A stretch of DNA of 64,000 nt from Mesomycoplasma conjunctivae (GCF_000026765.1 NC_012806.1:763743-827742), one strand, 5' to 3'. Shown: positions 23,756 through 39,880, counted from the first letter of the stretch. Translations and numbers: made by a program. The notes: generated by a model not told the origin, from the sequence alone.

Positions 23756-24466
23756 ATGAATAATACAATACTTATCAAATTATCAGGCGAAAGTTTAGCC
23801 AATAAGAGCAAATCACTTTCAATTGACAATGAATTAGTTAGAAAAATTGGAATTCAACTTAAAGAAGTACAAAAATTAGGCTATAAAATCTTAATAGTAA
23901 TTGGTGGAGGTAATTTTTGGCGCGGTGCTTCAGCCGAAAAAAATGGAATAAAAAGAAACAAAGCAGATTATATTGGAATGTTAGCCACCATTATGAACGG
24001 ACTAGCTTTAGAATCTGCTTTTAAGGAACTGGGTATTAACTCCCGTGTATTATCTTCTATTAATATTGATCCCCGTGTTTGTGAATATTATATTAATGAA
24101 AAAGCGGTTAAATATTTAGAAAATGACAATGTTATAATTTTTGTAGGAGGAACAGGTAGGCCTTATTTTACCACTGACAGCGCAACTACTTTATTTGCTT
24201 CAGAAATGGGTGCAAATTTAATTTTAGTTGGTAAAAATAGTGTTAATGGGGTTTTTGACTCCGATCCTCGAACTAATCCAAATGCAGTTCGTTATGATAC
24301 AATTACATATAGTGAAGTAATTGAAAAAGACTTAAAAGTTATGGATTCTACAGCATTTTCGATGGCTCGTGATAATAAATTAGAATTAATAATTTTTGAT
24401 ATTAAAGAAGAAAATTCAATTATAAATGTTATTAAAGGAAAAATTAAACACACAAAGGTATTTTAA
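23756..24466 (+). CDS. pyrH: Uridylate kinase (UMP kinase)
   Basis: 236 residues of the amino-acid kinase fold: KLSGESL at the N-terminus, GGGNFWRG, VGGTGRPYFTTDSA and GVFDSDPRTNPNA. It phosphorylates UMP to UDP. It is first gene of the pyrH-frr-cdsA cluster, an order conserved in many Firmicutes. The RBS is AAAAGGCT. The 141-base divergent gap to 23614 must hold its promoter; several AT-rich -10-like boxes make it hard to choose one. Confidence 0.97.
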   Translation: MNNTILIKLSGESLANKSKSLSIDNELVRKIGIQLKEVQKLGYKILIVIGGGNFWRGASAEKNGIKRNKADYIGMLATIMNGLALESAFKELGINSRVLSSINIDPRVCEYYINEKAVKYLENDNVIIFVGGTGRPYFTTDSATTLFASEMGANLILVGKNSVNGVFDSDPRTNPNAVRYDTITYSEVIEKDLKVMDSTAFSMARDNKLELIIFDIKEENSIINVIKGKIKHTKVF

Positions 24467-24467
24467 A

Positions 24468-25028
24468 ATGGAAGTAAAAAAAGAAATTAAATTTTTCACT
24501 GATTTAGTTGATCAAAAATCACTTGAAGTTTTTGATCATTTAGATAAAAATTTCAACAAAATTAATATTGGTAGAGCAAATCCACAAATTATTTCACACA
24601 TTAGAGTAGACTACTATGGTGCACCTACCCCTATTAACGAAATTGCTAATATTTCTGTACCTTCTGCACTACAATTATTAGTTAAACCTTATGATATCTC
24701 ACTTATTAATTCAATAACATCAACATTAGTAGCTCATAAAATTGAAGCACAAATTCAAAAAGAAGCAAACCAAATTCGTCTTGTTTTTCCAGAATTAACT
24801 ACTGAAAAAAGAAAAGAACTAGTTAAAAGCATTAAAAAATATGAAGAAGAAGCTAAAGTTAAAATTAGACTAATTCGTCAAGATGTCAACAAACTTATCA
24901 AAAAAGAAGACTTAAGTGAAGATGAAGAGAAAAACTACCTAAATCAAATTCAAAAAACAATTGATAGTAAAATAAAAGAAATTGATAAAATTTTTGAAGA
25001 AAAATCCAAATTACTTTTAAATATATAA
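24468..25028 (+). CDS. frr: Ribosome recycling factor
   Basis: 186 residues from the ATG at 24468. The long helical protein includes NIGRANPQIISHIRVDYYG and the central ISVPSALQLLVKPYD, both diagnostic for RRF. It splits post-termination ribosomes with EF-G. The frame is open further upstream, overlapping pyrH, but this ATG, one base after the pyrH stop and with AAAGG in the pyrH end, gives the family N-terminus. Confidence 0.97.
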   Translation: MEVKKEIKFFTDLVDQKSLEVFDHLDKNFNKINIGRANPQIISHIRVDYYGAPTPINEIANISVPSALQLLVKPYDISLINSITSTLVAHKIEAQIQKEANQIRLVFPELTTEKRKELVKSIKKYEEEAKVKIRLIRQDVNKLIKKEDLSEDEEKNYLNQIQKTIDSKIKEIDKIFEEKSKLLLNI

Positions 25029-25031
25029 TTT

Positions 25032-25964
25032 ATGTCTAATGTGTTAAATTTAAAAAAACTAAAAGATATTAAAGGAAGAATTTTTGCTTCCTTGATTCTT
25101 TTATTTATAATTTTTCCACTCTTTTTTTTAACATATTATGGTCAAATAATTGGTAGGTCAATATCACTTGCTATTTTTGCTCTTGTTTTAATTTATAGCG
25201 TTTTTGAAATAGTACATCATTTTACACTTAGTTGATTTGCAAAAATAGTATTATCAATAATACCTTTATTTTTATTTTTTTTGCCTGTTGGTAATACATT
25301 TTTATTTTATGATAAAAATCCTATTTTAAATATTGCATTTTTAGCTAAAATAATAGAAAATCAATTTCGTGACTACCTAACTTTAATAATTATTTTTACA
25401 GCTATTTTTTTAATTAATATTTTAGAATACTTTACAAATAAAGAAAATAATAAACGTTGATTTAGCAACTCAATTGCTATAATTTTTATTACTTTTACTA
25501 TAACATCATTCTTTAAATTAGTTTGAATTATAAATATATATAGTTTTGTCTGAGTTATTTTTCTAGGTTTTATAGCAGCTTTTGCAGATGGTTTTGCATA
25601 TCTTTTTGGCATCGCTATTGGTGGTAAACTCTTTAAAAGTCGATTTAAAGTTTCTCCTTCAAAGTCTATAGAAGGTTTTATTTTTGGTTTTCTAAGCTCA
25701 GCTGTCTTAGTTGCTATAGTTTTATTTGCAACTAATCTGGATGAAAATATTACAAATCATAGTATTTTTAGACCTCTGGTTATAATTTTGTTACCTATTT
25801 TTGCAATTATAGGTGATTTATCATTTTCAGCAGTTAAAAGGTATTTACAAATAAAAGATTTTTCTTCAATTATCAAAAAACATGGTGGTGTTTTCGACAG
25901 ATTTGACTCAACTGCTTTAGTATTTATTGTTTTTAGTATTATTCTTATTATTAGTAATAAATAG
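25032..25964 (+). CDS. cdsA: Phosphatidate cytidylyltransferase (CDP-diacylglycerol synthase)
   Basis: 310 residues with about eight membrane segments. Its C-terminal signature, VKRYLQIKDFSSIIKKHGGVFDRFDS, matches the CDS family pattern (S-KR-KD-HGG-DR-DS). It makes CDP-diacylglycerol for phosphatidylglycerol and cardiolipin, linking it to plsY and cls in this window. It starts 3 bases after frr. Several Trp codons are TGA. Confidence 0.95.
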
Positions 25965-25974
25965 ATTGTTGGAT

Positions 25975-26009
25975 GTTAAAAAAATGCAGATCATCTGCAT
26001 TTTTTTAAC
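25975..26009. terminator. Terminator hairpin after cdsA
   Basis: A 35-base inverted repeat with 17-base arms (core AATGCAGAT / ATCTGCATT) around a single C, with T runs on both strands. It lies between convergent genes, so it is probably bidirectional. Confidence 0.85.
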
Positions 26010-26023
26010 TCTCTAATTTCCGC

Positions 26024-26047
26024 AAAGTCTATAAATTTATAGACTTT
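26024..26047. terminator. Second terminator hairpin, minus-strand side
   Basis: A perfect 24-base palindrome with core AGTCTATAAATTTATAGACT, 14 bases after the cdsA terminator and just past the end of the DUF31-like pseudogene, whose transcript it would close. Confidence 0.65.
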
Positions 26048-26060
26048 TTAGTGTTTTAAT

Positions 26061-27442
26061 TTATTTGTTTGCAATTTCAAATTGCTTAAAGAATCATGGT
26101 GAAGTTGCACTAGCTGGTGCAAGTAGATGCCATCTTAAAATTTGAGCAGCAAATGATTAGTATTTTTTAAATCCAAGGGATGTTCACCATTGAAGTTAAC
26201 ACCAAAATAGTTAAAACCGCGAGTTGCATAATTTCAAGCTTGCAAACTGTTGCGAGGTGTTCCGGAGTTAATTAATGAAATGTAATTGTTATCAGCGCTT
26301 AAAATTCCAGTTCCTGAATTTCCAGCATCAAAATATGTAGGCACATAGCCATTTTGATGTTCTAACATTACATTATAATTACTTAGACCTGGTCGGTGAA
26401 TAACATATGCGGATTGTTTTCCATAAGGAAAACCAACAATTGAAAAGTCATAGATTAATGATTGGTGGTTTATATTATAATCCATACCATTGAAATTAAA
26501 TTTCATATTTTCAAGCGCTAGTCATGATTTTAATCAGTTGGCATATTCATATTTTCCTTGTGCGAGCGCTTCATCATAAAGTGGCTTAACATCGACCACA
26601 AAAATAGTAGCATCAATATTGTGGCCATTGTGTGGGTGCCCTGTCCTACTTAACTGATTAGATCCTGATCAAATTTGTGAAAGTAGAAATCCAGAATTTG
26701 GATCTTCTTTTTTGTCGCTAGGTTTTGATGAGGAATTTGGACCTTTTAATAATCCACCTCAATAACTAAATCCAGCATCAACATTATTTTCAAAATTAAG
26801 CGAAGGTTTTACTATATAACTGTATCTTCGATAACTGTTTGGTAAACCTGTTTTGGAATCATTAAGTTTGGCAAAATTGGAAACATTTTCAACGTGATTA
26901 TTGGTTATAAAGTAGAATTTTCAGTCATTTTCATTATTATTTACTTTTCCAATCATCGTTGCAGAACCAAAACTAAAAGCAAGTGCACGCTGGAAATTAT
27001 TCTCAAATTGAGGGTTAGATTTAATAGTGGAATAATTTATATAATCATTGTTTTGTAAATAACCATTATGCAATTCATAAGGAACGTTCTGGTTTGGAAA
27101 ATAAACATTTTTTCGAACATTAGGATCTGTGTAAAAAGGAATTGGTGCATTTTCTTGAGTATAAGAAATATGTTTATAATCAAACAAATTAGTTTTATTT
27201 GTGTACTCTTCATGTTGCTCAGAATTTTCATAAATAACATTTACTGAAGCACCTCTATTTCATAGAATAAAGGCTTGATTTTCTTTGAATTTCTCATTTT
27301 CATTATTGAAAGGATTATAGTTTTGAGTGGTATTTACATAATTAATTGGATTTCCAACTATAATACTATATTGCTCATCTTTTAAATTTAGTATAAAGTG
27401 TAATCCATCAGATTGTAAAATATTTACTTTTTTTGCAAAAAG
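26061..27442 (-). pseudogene. DUF31/MIP-like serine protease, broken at both ends
   Basis: The open frame runs from 27442 to a stop at 26135 and contains chymotrypsin-like landmarks of mycoplasma DUF31 (Ig-protease MIP-type) proteins: FSFGSATMIGK then FYFITNNHV (His), IYDFSIVGFP (Asp) and FDAGNSGTGIL (Ser). There is no start codon of the usual kind, no signal peptide and no lipobox, and a stop at 27443-27445 closes the frame upstream, so the N-terminus is lost. At 26155 a one-base shift would continue as SFAAQILRWHLLAP to a TAA at 26061, with a TGA as Trp in that extension. Both defects suggest decay. The peptidase fold is recognised from motifs only. Confidence 0.7.
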
Positions 27443-27444
27443 CT

Positions 27445-27479
27445 AAAAATGAAGTTTTCAAAATGAAAAAACTTCATTT
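27445..27479. terminator. Terminator hairpin after tsaB
   Basis: AATGAAGTTTT pairs with AAAACTTCATT around a short loop, with A and T runs outside. It lies directly downstream of the minus-strand tsaB stop and closes the rplJ-to-tsaB transcript. Confidence 0.7.
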
Positions 27480-27491
27480 TTTCTATCAAAT

Positions 27492-28034
27492 TTAGCCAAT
27501 TGTTGGCTCTTTTATATATAAAGGTTTAATTTTTAAGAAGTTTAACTCTTTTTTAAAAATTAAAGAGGCTAAGTAAAAACTATTAAAAATTAAAAAATAA
27601 TCAATTTTGCTAGCTTTTAAAGAGGGGTTATTAACTTCAGAGATTTTAGAGGTTATTTTACCATTTTTCGCACTTGCCTGAAAAGCATATTTGGATGATG
27701 TACTAATATAGTAAATATCTTCATTTTTGTTCAAAAAAGAAGACAATGCAAAGGAATTAGTAGTGTAAATATTTACTTTGTTTAGCTGTGCAATTGTGCG
27801 AGTAAAAACAAGAGCAACGCGGCAACCTGTAAACATCCCAGGTCCTAAATTGAGATAAAAATCTTGAATTTGATTGATTTTTAAACTATTTTTGTTTAAA
27901 ATTTTTTTAACATAACTTGGTAATAAATCTGCTTTATTAAAAACAGTTTCCACTAAAAAATCAATTAAAAAATAATTTTCATCAAAAATAGCAAGCGCTA
28001 AATCTTGGCCTGTAGTATCTATAAAAAATTTCAT
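27492..28034 (-). CDS. tsaB: tRNA N6-threonylcarbamoyladenosine factor TsaB
   Basis: 180 residues of the ASKHA fold. MKFFIDTTGQDLALAIFDEN is the N-terminal strand pair and LNLGPGMFTGCRVALVFTRT is the conserved GPGSFTGxR motif. TsaB is the non-catalytic scaffold that works with TsaD and TsaE to make t6A37 in ANN-decoding tRNAs. It is slightly short compared with the 220-residue E. coli protein. It follows tsaE by 3 bases; tsaD is not in the window. Confidence 0.93.
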   Translation of the reverse strand: MKFFIDTTGQDLALAIFDENYFLIDFLVETVFNKADLLPSYVKKILNKNSLKINQIQDFYLNLGPGMFTGCRVALVFTRTIAQLNKVNIYTTNSFALSSFLNKNEDIYYISTSSKYAFQASAKNGKITSKISEVNNPSLKASKIDYFLIFNSFYLASLIFKKELNFLKIKPLYIKEPTIG

Positions 28035-28037
28035 ATT

Positions 28038-28448
28038 CTAATTATAATAAAAATTTATATCTCTGGTAAATTCATCTCAAATTTTTATCTCTATGAGCAC
28101 AGAATTTTGATCAAAAAAATTTAGTTTATCGGCTCATTCAATGGCAACAATATTGTCGATAAAGTAGTCCTCAAATTCTGATAAATCACCTTTGTAATTA
28201 TCAAGATCAATGTGCACTAAACCTTTATAGACAAAGGCAAAATTAAATGATGGTGAGGTAATTTCGTCTTTAATTTTTAAGTGTTTGCCAAGTTGTTTGA
28301 CAAAAAAAGTTTTTCCTGATCCATAATCACCAACAAGATAAATAAATTGCACTTTTAGTTCTAATATTTTCAAAATAATGAAATCTAAGTCAGAAGCTGA
28401 CTTAGATTTTAGATTTTGATAATATTGATAATTTGCTTTAACATTCAT
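28038..28448 (-). CDS. tsaE: tRNA t6A biosynthesis ATPase TsaE
   Basis: 136 residues with the P-loop VGDYGSGKTFFVKQLGKHL, TSPSFNFAFVY and HIDLDNYK, all features of the TsaE/YjeE family ATPase that drives the threonylcarbamoyl transfer cycle. The gene begins 2 bases after the rpoC stop and is followed 3 bases later by tsaB, so the pair is co-translated at the end of the RNA polymerase operon. The end is extended through a TGA (Trp) at 28134 to the TAG at 28038. Confidence 0.94.
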
Positions 28449-28450
28449 AC

Positions 28451-32692
<4,242 letters not shown>

Positions 32693-32709
32693 TTTTTACT
32701 CCTTTTTTA

Positions 32710-36363
<3,654 letters not shown>

Positions 36364-36424
36364 AAAGACTCTCCTTGTGCTTGAGTTTAATGCAACCTAT
36401 AAGTTGTTTTTATTTAAATAGTGT

Positions 36425-36453
36425 AAAAATGACATTATTAAAATGTCATTTTT
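36425..36453 (-). terminator. Hairpin between rplL and rpoB, probable attenuator
   Basis: The arms AAAAATGACATT and AATGTCATTTTT enclose a 5-base loop and are followed by a T run on the minus strand. It sits 42 bases downstream of the rplL stop and 62 bases upstream of rpoB, where many bacteria reduce transcription between ribosomal protein and polymerase genes. Confidence 0.7.
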
Positions 36454-36494
36454 TTATAAAGTTGATAAACTCTTATATTAATAATATTTTAAAA

Positions 36495-36857
36495 TTAGTC
36501 AATAGAAACTTCAGCACCAGCTTCAGTTAATTTAGCTTTTAATTCTTCAGCTTCCTCAGGTTTAATATTTTCTTTTAATACTGAAGGTGCAGCATCAACT
36601 AATTTTTTAGCATCCATTAAGCTTAAATTTAATAACTCTTTAACAACTTTAATAACACCAACTTTTGATGCTCCAGCTGATTTAAGTGTTAACTTAACTT
36701 CTGATTTTGTTTCTGCTTGTGCAGGAGCTGCTGCAACTGCAACTGCTGATGGGTCAATTCCAAATTCATCTTTTAATGCTTGAACTAATTCCATCACATC
36801 TTTAATTGTCATTTCTTTTAATGATTCAATAAATTGATCTCTTGTAATTTTTGCCAT
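36495..36857 (-). CDS. rplL: 50S ribosomal protein L7/L12
   Basis: 120 residues. An N-terminal dimerisation helix (FIESLKEMTIKDVMELVQAL), an Ala-rich hinge (SAVAVAAAPAQAE) and a C-terminal domain (KVGVIKVVKELLNLSLMDAK) form the stalk protein that recruits translation GTPases. It lies 53 bases downstream of rplJ in the usual order. The RBS is AAGGAT. Confidence 0.98.
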   Translation of the reverse strand: MAKITRDQFIESLKEMTIKDVMELVQALKDEFGIDPSAVAVAAAPAQAETKSEVKLTLKSAGASKVGVIKVVKELLNLSLMDAKKLVDAAPSVLKENIKPEEAEELKAKLTEAGAEVSID

Positions 36858-36910
36858 TATGGTATATCCTTGTATTTTTTTAATTTACTTTTTTGATTTA
36901 TCTTAATATA

Positions 36911-37408
36911 TTATGATTGAAGTTTGTTTTCATCAATTAATAATTGAAGTCCAATTGCAAGTTGTTTCAATCCACCTTGTAGTGATGAAGCAAGCATGGT
37001 CAATGCTTCTTCAAAGTTTGGTAGAGTAGCTATTTCTTGAATTTCCGCACTTGAAACAACATGATTTTCATAAATTCCACCTTTCAACACTAAAATAGGT
37101 TGATCTTTGGATTTTTTAAAAATGATTTTAGCAGGAGCTATTGCATCTGTGGATCCAAAAGCAAAAAGGTTAGGCCCAACAAGACTATCTGCTAAACCTT
37201 CAAAACCTAATTCTTGAGCTGCTATTTTAAAAAGTCTGTTTTTATAAACTTTTACAAAAGTACCTGAACTTTTTAACTCTTTTCTTAAATCTTCAAGTTC
37301 ATTAACTGTTAGACCACGATATTCTGCAATCGCTAATGAAGAAGAACTTTGCAAAAGTGTTTTAATTTCAGCAACTGTTTGTTCTTTTTTCGCTCTAAAT
37401 TTGTTCAA
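36911..37408 (-). CDS. rplJ: 50S ribosomal protein L10
   Basis: 165 residues, starting [20 protein letters not shown], with the L10 core [20 protein letters not shown] and a C-terminal helix that carries L7/L12 dimers at the stalk base. The strong RBS AAGAAAGGGG precedes it, and a structured leader lies upstream, which in bacteria binds the L10-L12 complex to repress this operon. Confidence 0.97.
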   Translation of the reverse strand: MNKFRAKKEQTVAEIKTLLQSSSSLAIAEYRGLTVNELEDLRKELKSSGTFVKVYKNRLFKIAAQELGFEGLADSLVGPNLFAFGSTDAIAPAKIIFKKSKDQPILVLKGGIYENHVVSSAEIQEIATLPNFEEALTMLASSLQGGLKQLAIGLQLLIDENKLQS

Positions 37409-37443
37409 ATTTGTACCCCTTTCTTAATTTTTTTATAATAAGA

Positions 37444-37512
37444 TGCAATACTTTCTATACATTCAAATAACGAATTAAGCATAAAGTGCAGTTATTATCT
37501 CTATGTATTGCA
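37444..37512 (-). ncRNA. L10-type ribosomal protein leader
   Basis: On the minus strand TGCAATAC (37512-37505) pairs with GTATTGCA (37451-37444), enclosing a second stem ATAAC/GTTAT. The structure begins directly after a -10 box (37526-37521), so it forms the 5' end of the rplJ mRNA. The location and nested stem fit the L10 leader that mediates autogenous control. The sequence match to the family is not verified. Confidence 0.6.
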
Positions 37513-37520
37513 AGTTTGTA

Positions 37521-37529
37521 ATTATATCA
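37521..37529 (-). promoter_or_regulatory. Extended -10 promoter of the rplJL-rpoBC operon
   Basis: TGATATAAT on the minus strand is an extended -10 (TGn plus TATAAT). It lies about 9 bases before the first base of the leader stem. Upstream sequence is a T-rich tract rather than a -35 consensus. Confidence 0.65.
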
Positions 37530-37681
37530 AAAAAAGAAAAAAACAAAAACAAAAATATAGCTAAAATATAAAAGCATTTTTAAAAAATTAAAATGTTGTC
37601 ATTATTGTAAAATTTTCTAAAAAAATCAATAGATTATTAGACAAAAATAGAATACTTTTTTAAGAAAATAAAAAAAATAAA

Positions 37682-37701
37682 AAACCCTAGGATTAGGGTT
37701 T
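37682..37701 (-). terminator. Terminator of the tRNA cluster
   Basis: AAACCCT and AGGGTTT pair around a 6-base loop, with a T-rich run following on the minus strand (A-rich at 37655-37681 on plus). It is placed 80 bases downstream of the last tRNA. Confidence 0.85.
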
Positions 37702-37780
37702 CTAACAAAAATTTAAATAATTTAATAACAAGTTCGGGTTTGCTGAATAAAAATCCCAAAAGGAGTCTTACTACAAGATA

Positions 37781-37856
37781 TGGTGGCTCCGACAGGAATC
37801 GAACCAGTGACACACGGTGCTTCAAACCGTTGCTCTACCTACTGAGCTACAGAGCC
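37781..37856 (-). tRNA. tRNA-Phe (GAA)
   Basis: Cloverleaf on the minus strand with acceptor GGCTCTG/GGAGCC, D arm TAGCTCAGTAGGTAGAGC, anticodon loop TTGAAGC and T arm GGTTCGATTCC. CCA is encoded. It is last of eight tRNA genes. Confidence 0.95.
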
Positions 37857-37857
37857 G

Positions 37858-37933
37858 TGGCGGTCTAGACGGGGATCGAACCCGCGATCTCCTCCGTGAC
37901 AGGGAGGCGTATTAGCCACTTTACCACTAGACC
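37858..37933 (-). tRNA. tRNA-Asp (GTC)
   Basis: Minus-strand cloverleaf. The acceptor GGTCTAG pairs with CTAGACC, the anticodon loop is CTGTCAC on a GC-rich CCTCC/GGAGG stem, the T arm is GGTTCGATCCC, discriminator G, CCA encoded. It is one base from tRNA-Phe. Confidence 0.95.
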
Positions 37934-37934
37934 A

Positions 37935-38009
37935 TGGTTGCGGAGGTAGGAATTGAACCTACGGCCTTTGGGTTATGAGCCCAACGAGCTACCACTGCTC
38001 TACTCCGCT
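37935..38009 (-). tRNA. Initiator tRNA-fMet (CAT)
   Basis: Anticodon loop CTCATAA on a stem ending in three G-C pairs (GGG/CCC). The 1-72 position is an unpaired A-A, and the acceptor GCGGAG pairs with CTCCGC. These are initiator hallmarks that separate it from the other two CAT tRNAs here. CCA is encoded. Confidence 0.9.
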
Positions 38010-38027
38010 ATATGTTTTTTTTTTTTT

Positions 38028-38118
38028 TGGCGGGCAATGAGGGATTCGAACCCCCGCGGGCTTTAACACCCCTGCCAGTTTTCAAGACTAGTCCCTTCAG
38101 CCTCTTGGGTAATTGCCC
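38028..38118 (-). tRNA. tRNA-Ser (TGA)
   Basis: 91 bases including CCA, with the long variable arm of class II tRNAs. The acceptor is GGGCAAT/ATTGCCC, the anticodon loop CTTGAAA and the discriminator G. It is followed on the minus strand by a homopolymer of A (plus-strand T run 38015-38028) before tRNA-fMet. Confidence 0.93.
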
Positions 38119-38121
38119 TTT

Positions 38122-38198
38122 TGGTGGACTCAACTGGACTCGAACCAGTGACCGACCGGTTATGAGCCGGTTGCTCTAACCAACTGAGCTATAAGTCC
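38122..38198 (-). tRNA. tRNA-Ile2 (CAT, lysidine type)
   Basis: The anticodon reads CAT, but the body GGACTTATAGCTCAGTTGG and anticodon arm CCGGCTCATAACCGG match tRNA-Ile2, whose C34 is converted to lysidine by TilS to read AUA, not tRNA-Met. CCA is encoded. The assignment rests on resemblance to known mollicute tRNA-Ile(CAU). Confidence 0.8.
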
Positions 38199-38216
38199 AA
38201 TGAATTTTAATTTTTA

Positions 38217-38293
38217 TGGTGGCTCCAAAGAGACTTGAACTCTTGACCTTCCGGGTATGAACCGGACGCTCTAGCCAGCTGAGCTATAGAGCC
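38217..38293 (-). tRNA. Elongator tRNA-Met (CAT)
   Basis: Acceptor GGCTCTA/TGGAGCC, anticodon arm TCCGGTTCATACCCGGA and T arm GAGTTCAAGTCTC. The anticodon arm resembles mollicute elongator Met, and the acceptor is fully paired, unlike the initiator. CCA is encoded. Confidence 0.85.
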
Positions 38294-38298
38294 ATAAA

Positions 38299-38375
38299 TG
38301 GTGGAGAGGAAGGGAGTCGAACCCTCTACCTCCTGCGTGCAAAACAGGCGCTCTAGCCAGATGAGCTACCCCCCC
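38299..38375 (-). tRNA. tRNA-Ala (TGC)
   Basis: Acceptor GGGGGGG pairs with CCTCTCC through G-T pairs, one of them at 3-70, the alanine identity element. Anticodon loop TTTGCAC, T arm GGTTCGACTCC, CCA encoded. Confidence 0.93.
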
Positions 38376-38379
38376 AAAA

Positions 38380-38456
38380 TGGTGAAGAAGACAGGATTCG
38401 AACCTGCGACCACTACGTCCCAAACGTAGCGCTCTACCAAGCTGAGCTACTTCTCC
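38380..38456 (-). tRNA. tRNA-Pro (TGG)
   Basis: First tRNA of the cluster. Acceptor GGAGAAG/CTTCTTC, anticodon loop TTTGGGA on a CTACG/CGTAG stem, T arm GGTTCGAATCC, CCA encoded. Confidence 0.93.
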
Positions 38457-38491
38457 AAAATAATTTTATATTGGTGTAAAATGCAAAATTA

Positions 38492-38497
38492 ATTATA
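38492..38497 (-). promoter_or_regulatory. -10 box of the tRNA cluster
   Basis: TATAAT on the minus strand (context ATAGTATAATTAA), about 36 bases before tRNA-Pro. The same ATAGTATAAT string precedes rnpB. Confidence 0.5.
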
Positions 38498-38586
38498 CTA
38501 TATTTTTAAAAAATTAAAATAAATTAATAATGATTTTTATTTTTTAGCTCAACTAATTTAAAAAACATTATAATTATATAATAGAT

Positions 38587-39261
38587 ATGAACTTTTTAGA
38601 AATTTTTTTTAATATTATTTTTATTTTAATAGGTTATTTAATTGGATCTATAAACTTTTCTATCACTTTTTCAAAAATAGAATATACTGATGATATTAGA
38701 AAATATGGTTCAAAAAATGCTGGTTCAACCAACATGTTGCGCGTGTATGGGAAGACCATGGGTTTAATGACTTTGATTGCTGATGCTTTTAAAGCCTATT
38801 TAAGTGTTTTAATTTCTTTTTTATTTATGTTTTTCGTTCCTGGTTTAGAATCATTAATTCCGATTTTAGCAGGATTGGGAGCTGTTGTTGGTCATATTTG
38901 GCCAGTATGACATAAATTTAAAGGCGGAAAGGGTGCAGCATGTATTTTAGGTTGTTTAATGGCAAGTAATCTTTTAATAATAATTATAGGTGCGATAATT
39001 TTTATTACGATAGTAGTTTGGAGTCGCTATGTTTCTTTAGCTTCAATTATTAGCCCAATAATACTAGCGCTAATTTTATTAACACCTTGAATGACATATG
39101 GAATATTAGGATTTTTAAACAATAAAAGTCAAGCATTTTATACAAATTCAATAGTTATCTTAGTAGCGCAATTATTTGTCATTTTTGCCCACCGCTCTAA
39201 CATAATTCGCTTGTGAAAAGGTAATGAAGCAAAATTAAATTTAAAGAGAAATATTAAATAA
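38587..39261 (+). CDS. plsY: Glycerol-3-phosphate acyltransferase PlsY
   Basis: 224 residues with about five membrane segments. KYGSKNAGSTNMLRVYGK and HKFKGGKGAA are the conserved loops that bind glycerol-3-phosphate and acyl-phosphate. It makes lysophosphatidate at the membrane, the first step toward cdsA and cls products. Trp at 38908 is encoded by TGA. A weak hairpin (AACAC/GTGTT near 39271-39297) could end its transcript. Confidence 0.95.
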
Positions 39262-39635
39262 ATAATATTTAACACAATATTATGATTGTAGTGTTGTAAT
39301 TTCTTTATTTTTATAGGTTTTCTACATTTTAGTCTTCTAGAAAACTTTAATTAATTCTTATAAATTTATCATTTATATTATTGAATTTTTTTCTCATCTA
39401 ATCTTTAATAATTAGTTTGTAATAATCTTTGTTTTCTTATTTGATGATTTATTTGTATTCAAATGTTTTTCATCATATTTTTTAGTTAACTTTCTTAGAA
39501 AAAAACTTTATTTGACTAGCTAATTTACTATATAAAATAAATATTTTTAAACCTTTTATTTTATATATTTACAGTTTCTTTTTTTGTATATATTTAGATA
39601 TTTTTTTATTTGAATTTTATCTATCATTTAAAAAA
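39262..39635. other. AT-rich intergenic region, no gene seen
   Basis: About 370 bases of very AT-rich sequence between plsY and the short transcript at 39652. I see no ORF with a ribosome binding site and no tRNA-like or repeat structure. A weak hairpin after plsY is the only local feature. Confidence 0.6.
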
Positions 39636-39651
39636 TTGACCAGCTTCTTTG

Positions 39652-39720
39652 AAAAAAAAAAAAAAGTATAATGTAATTGGCTCAAGATTTATCTTGAGTT
39701 AAAAGAAAGGAGATGGAATT
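39652..39720 (+). promoter_or_regulatory. Promoter with A14 tract, 5' hairpin and strong SD
   Basis: A run of 14 A (39652-39665) abuts TATAAT at 39667-39672. The transcript start would fall just before CTCAAGATTTATCTTGAG (39682-39699), a self-complementary stem-loop, and AGAAAGGAGATGG follows as a near-perfect Shine-Dalgarno. TTGACC at 39636 is too far (25 bases) for a standard -35. Confidence 0.6.
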
Positions 39721-39867
39721 ATGAGTCATTTTAATTTTGGCCCTAATGATCGAAGATCTAATGATCAACGATCAGATTCTATGAATCCAAACAATTCTAA
39801 TTACAAGGATTCACAGGATAATAGATCAAACCAATTAAATCCAAACCATTCTGAATATAAAAGATAG
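39721..39867 (+). CDS. 48-residue Asn/Ser/Asp-rich protein, unknown
   Basis: A short hydrophilic protein starting MSHFNFGPNDRRSNDQRSD. It contains two approximate repeats, NPNNSNYKDS and NPNHSEYKR, and a doubled RSNDQRSD-like element near the start. There is no Cys, Trp, signal peptide or membrane segment, so it is probably cytosolic and disordered. The near-perfect Shine-Dalgarno, own promoter and tight terminator argue that it is expressed, probably strongly. I do not recognise it. The alternative is that the RNA itself is functional. Confidence 0.65.
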   Translation: MSHFNFGPNDRRSNDQRSDSMNPNNSNYKDSQDNRSNQLNPNHSEYKR

Positions 39868-39880
39868 TTTGGATTTTAAA

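Noticed and set aside
38015-38028. T14 run between tRNA-Ser and tRNA-fMet as a regulatory or phase-variable site
   Set aside because: On the transcribed strand it is an A run, so it is not a terminator, and no promoter elements flank it; it is probably just spacer.
39262-39635. Possible hidden gene or RNA in the 370-base gap
   Set aside because: No ribosome binding site plus ORF, no stable GC-rich fold; sequence is uniformly AT-rich.
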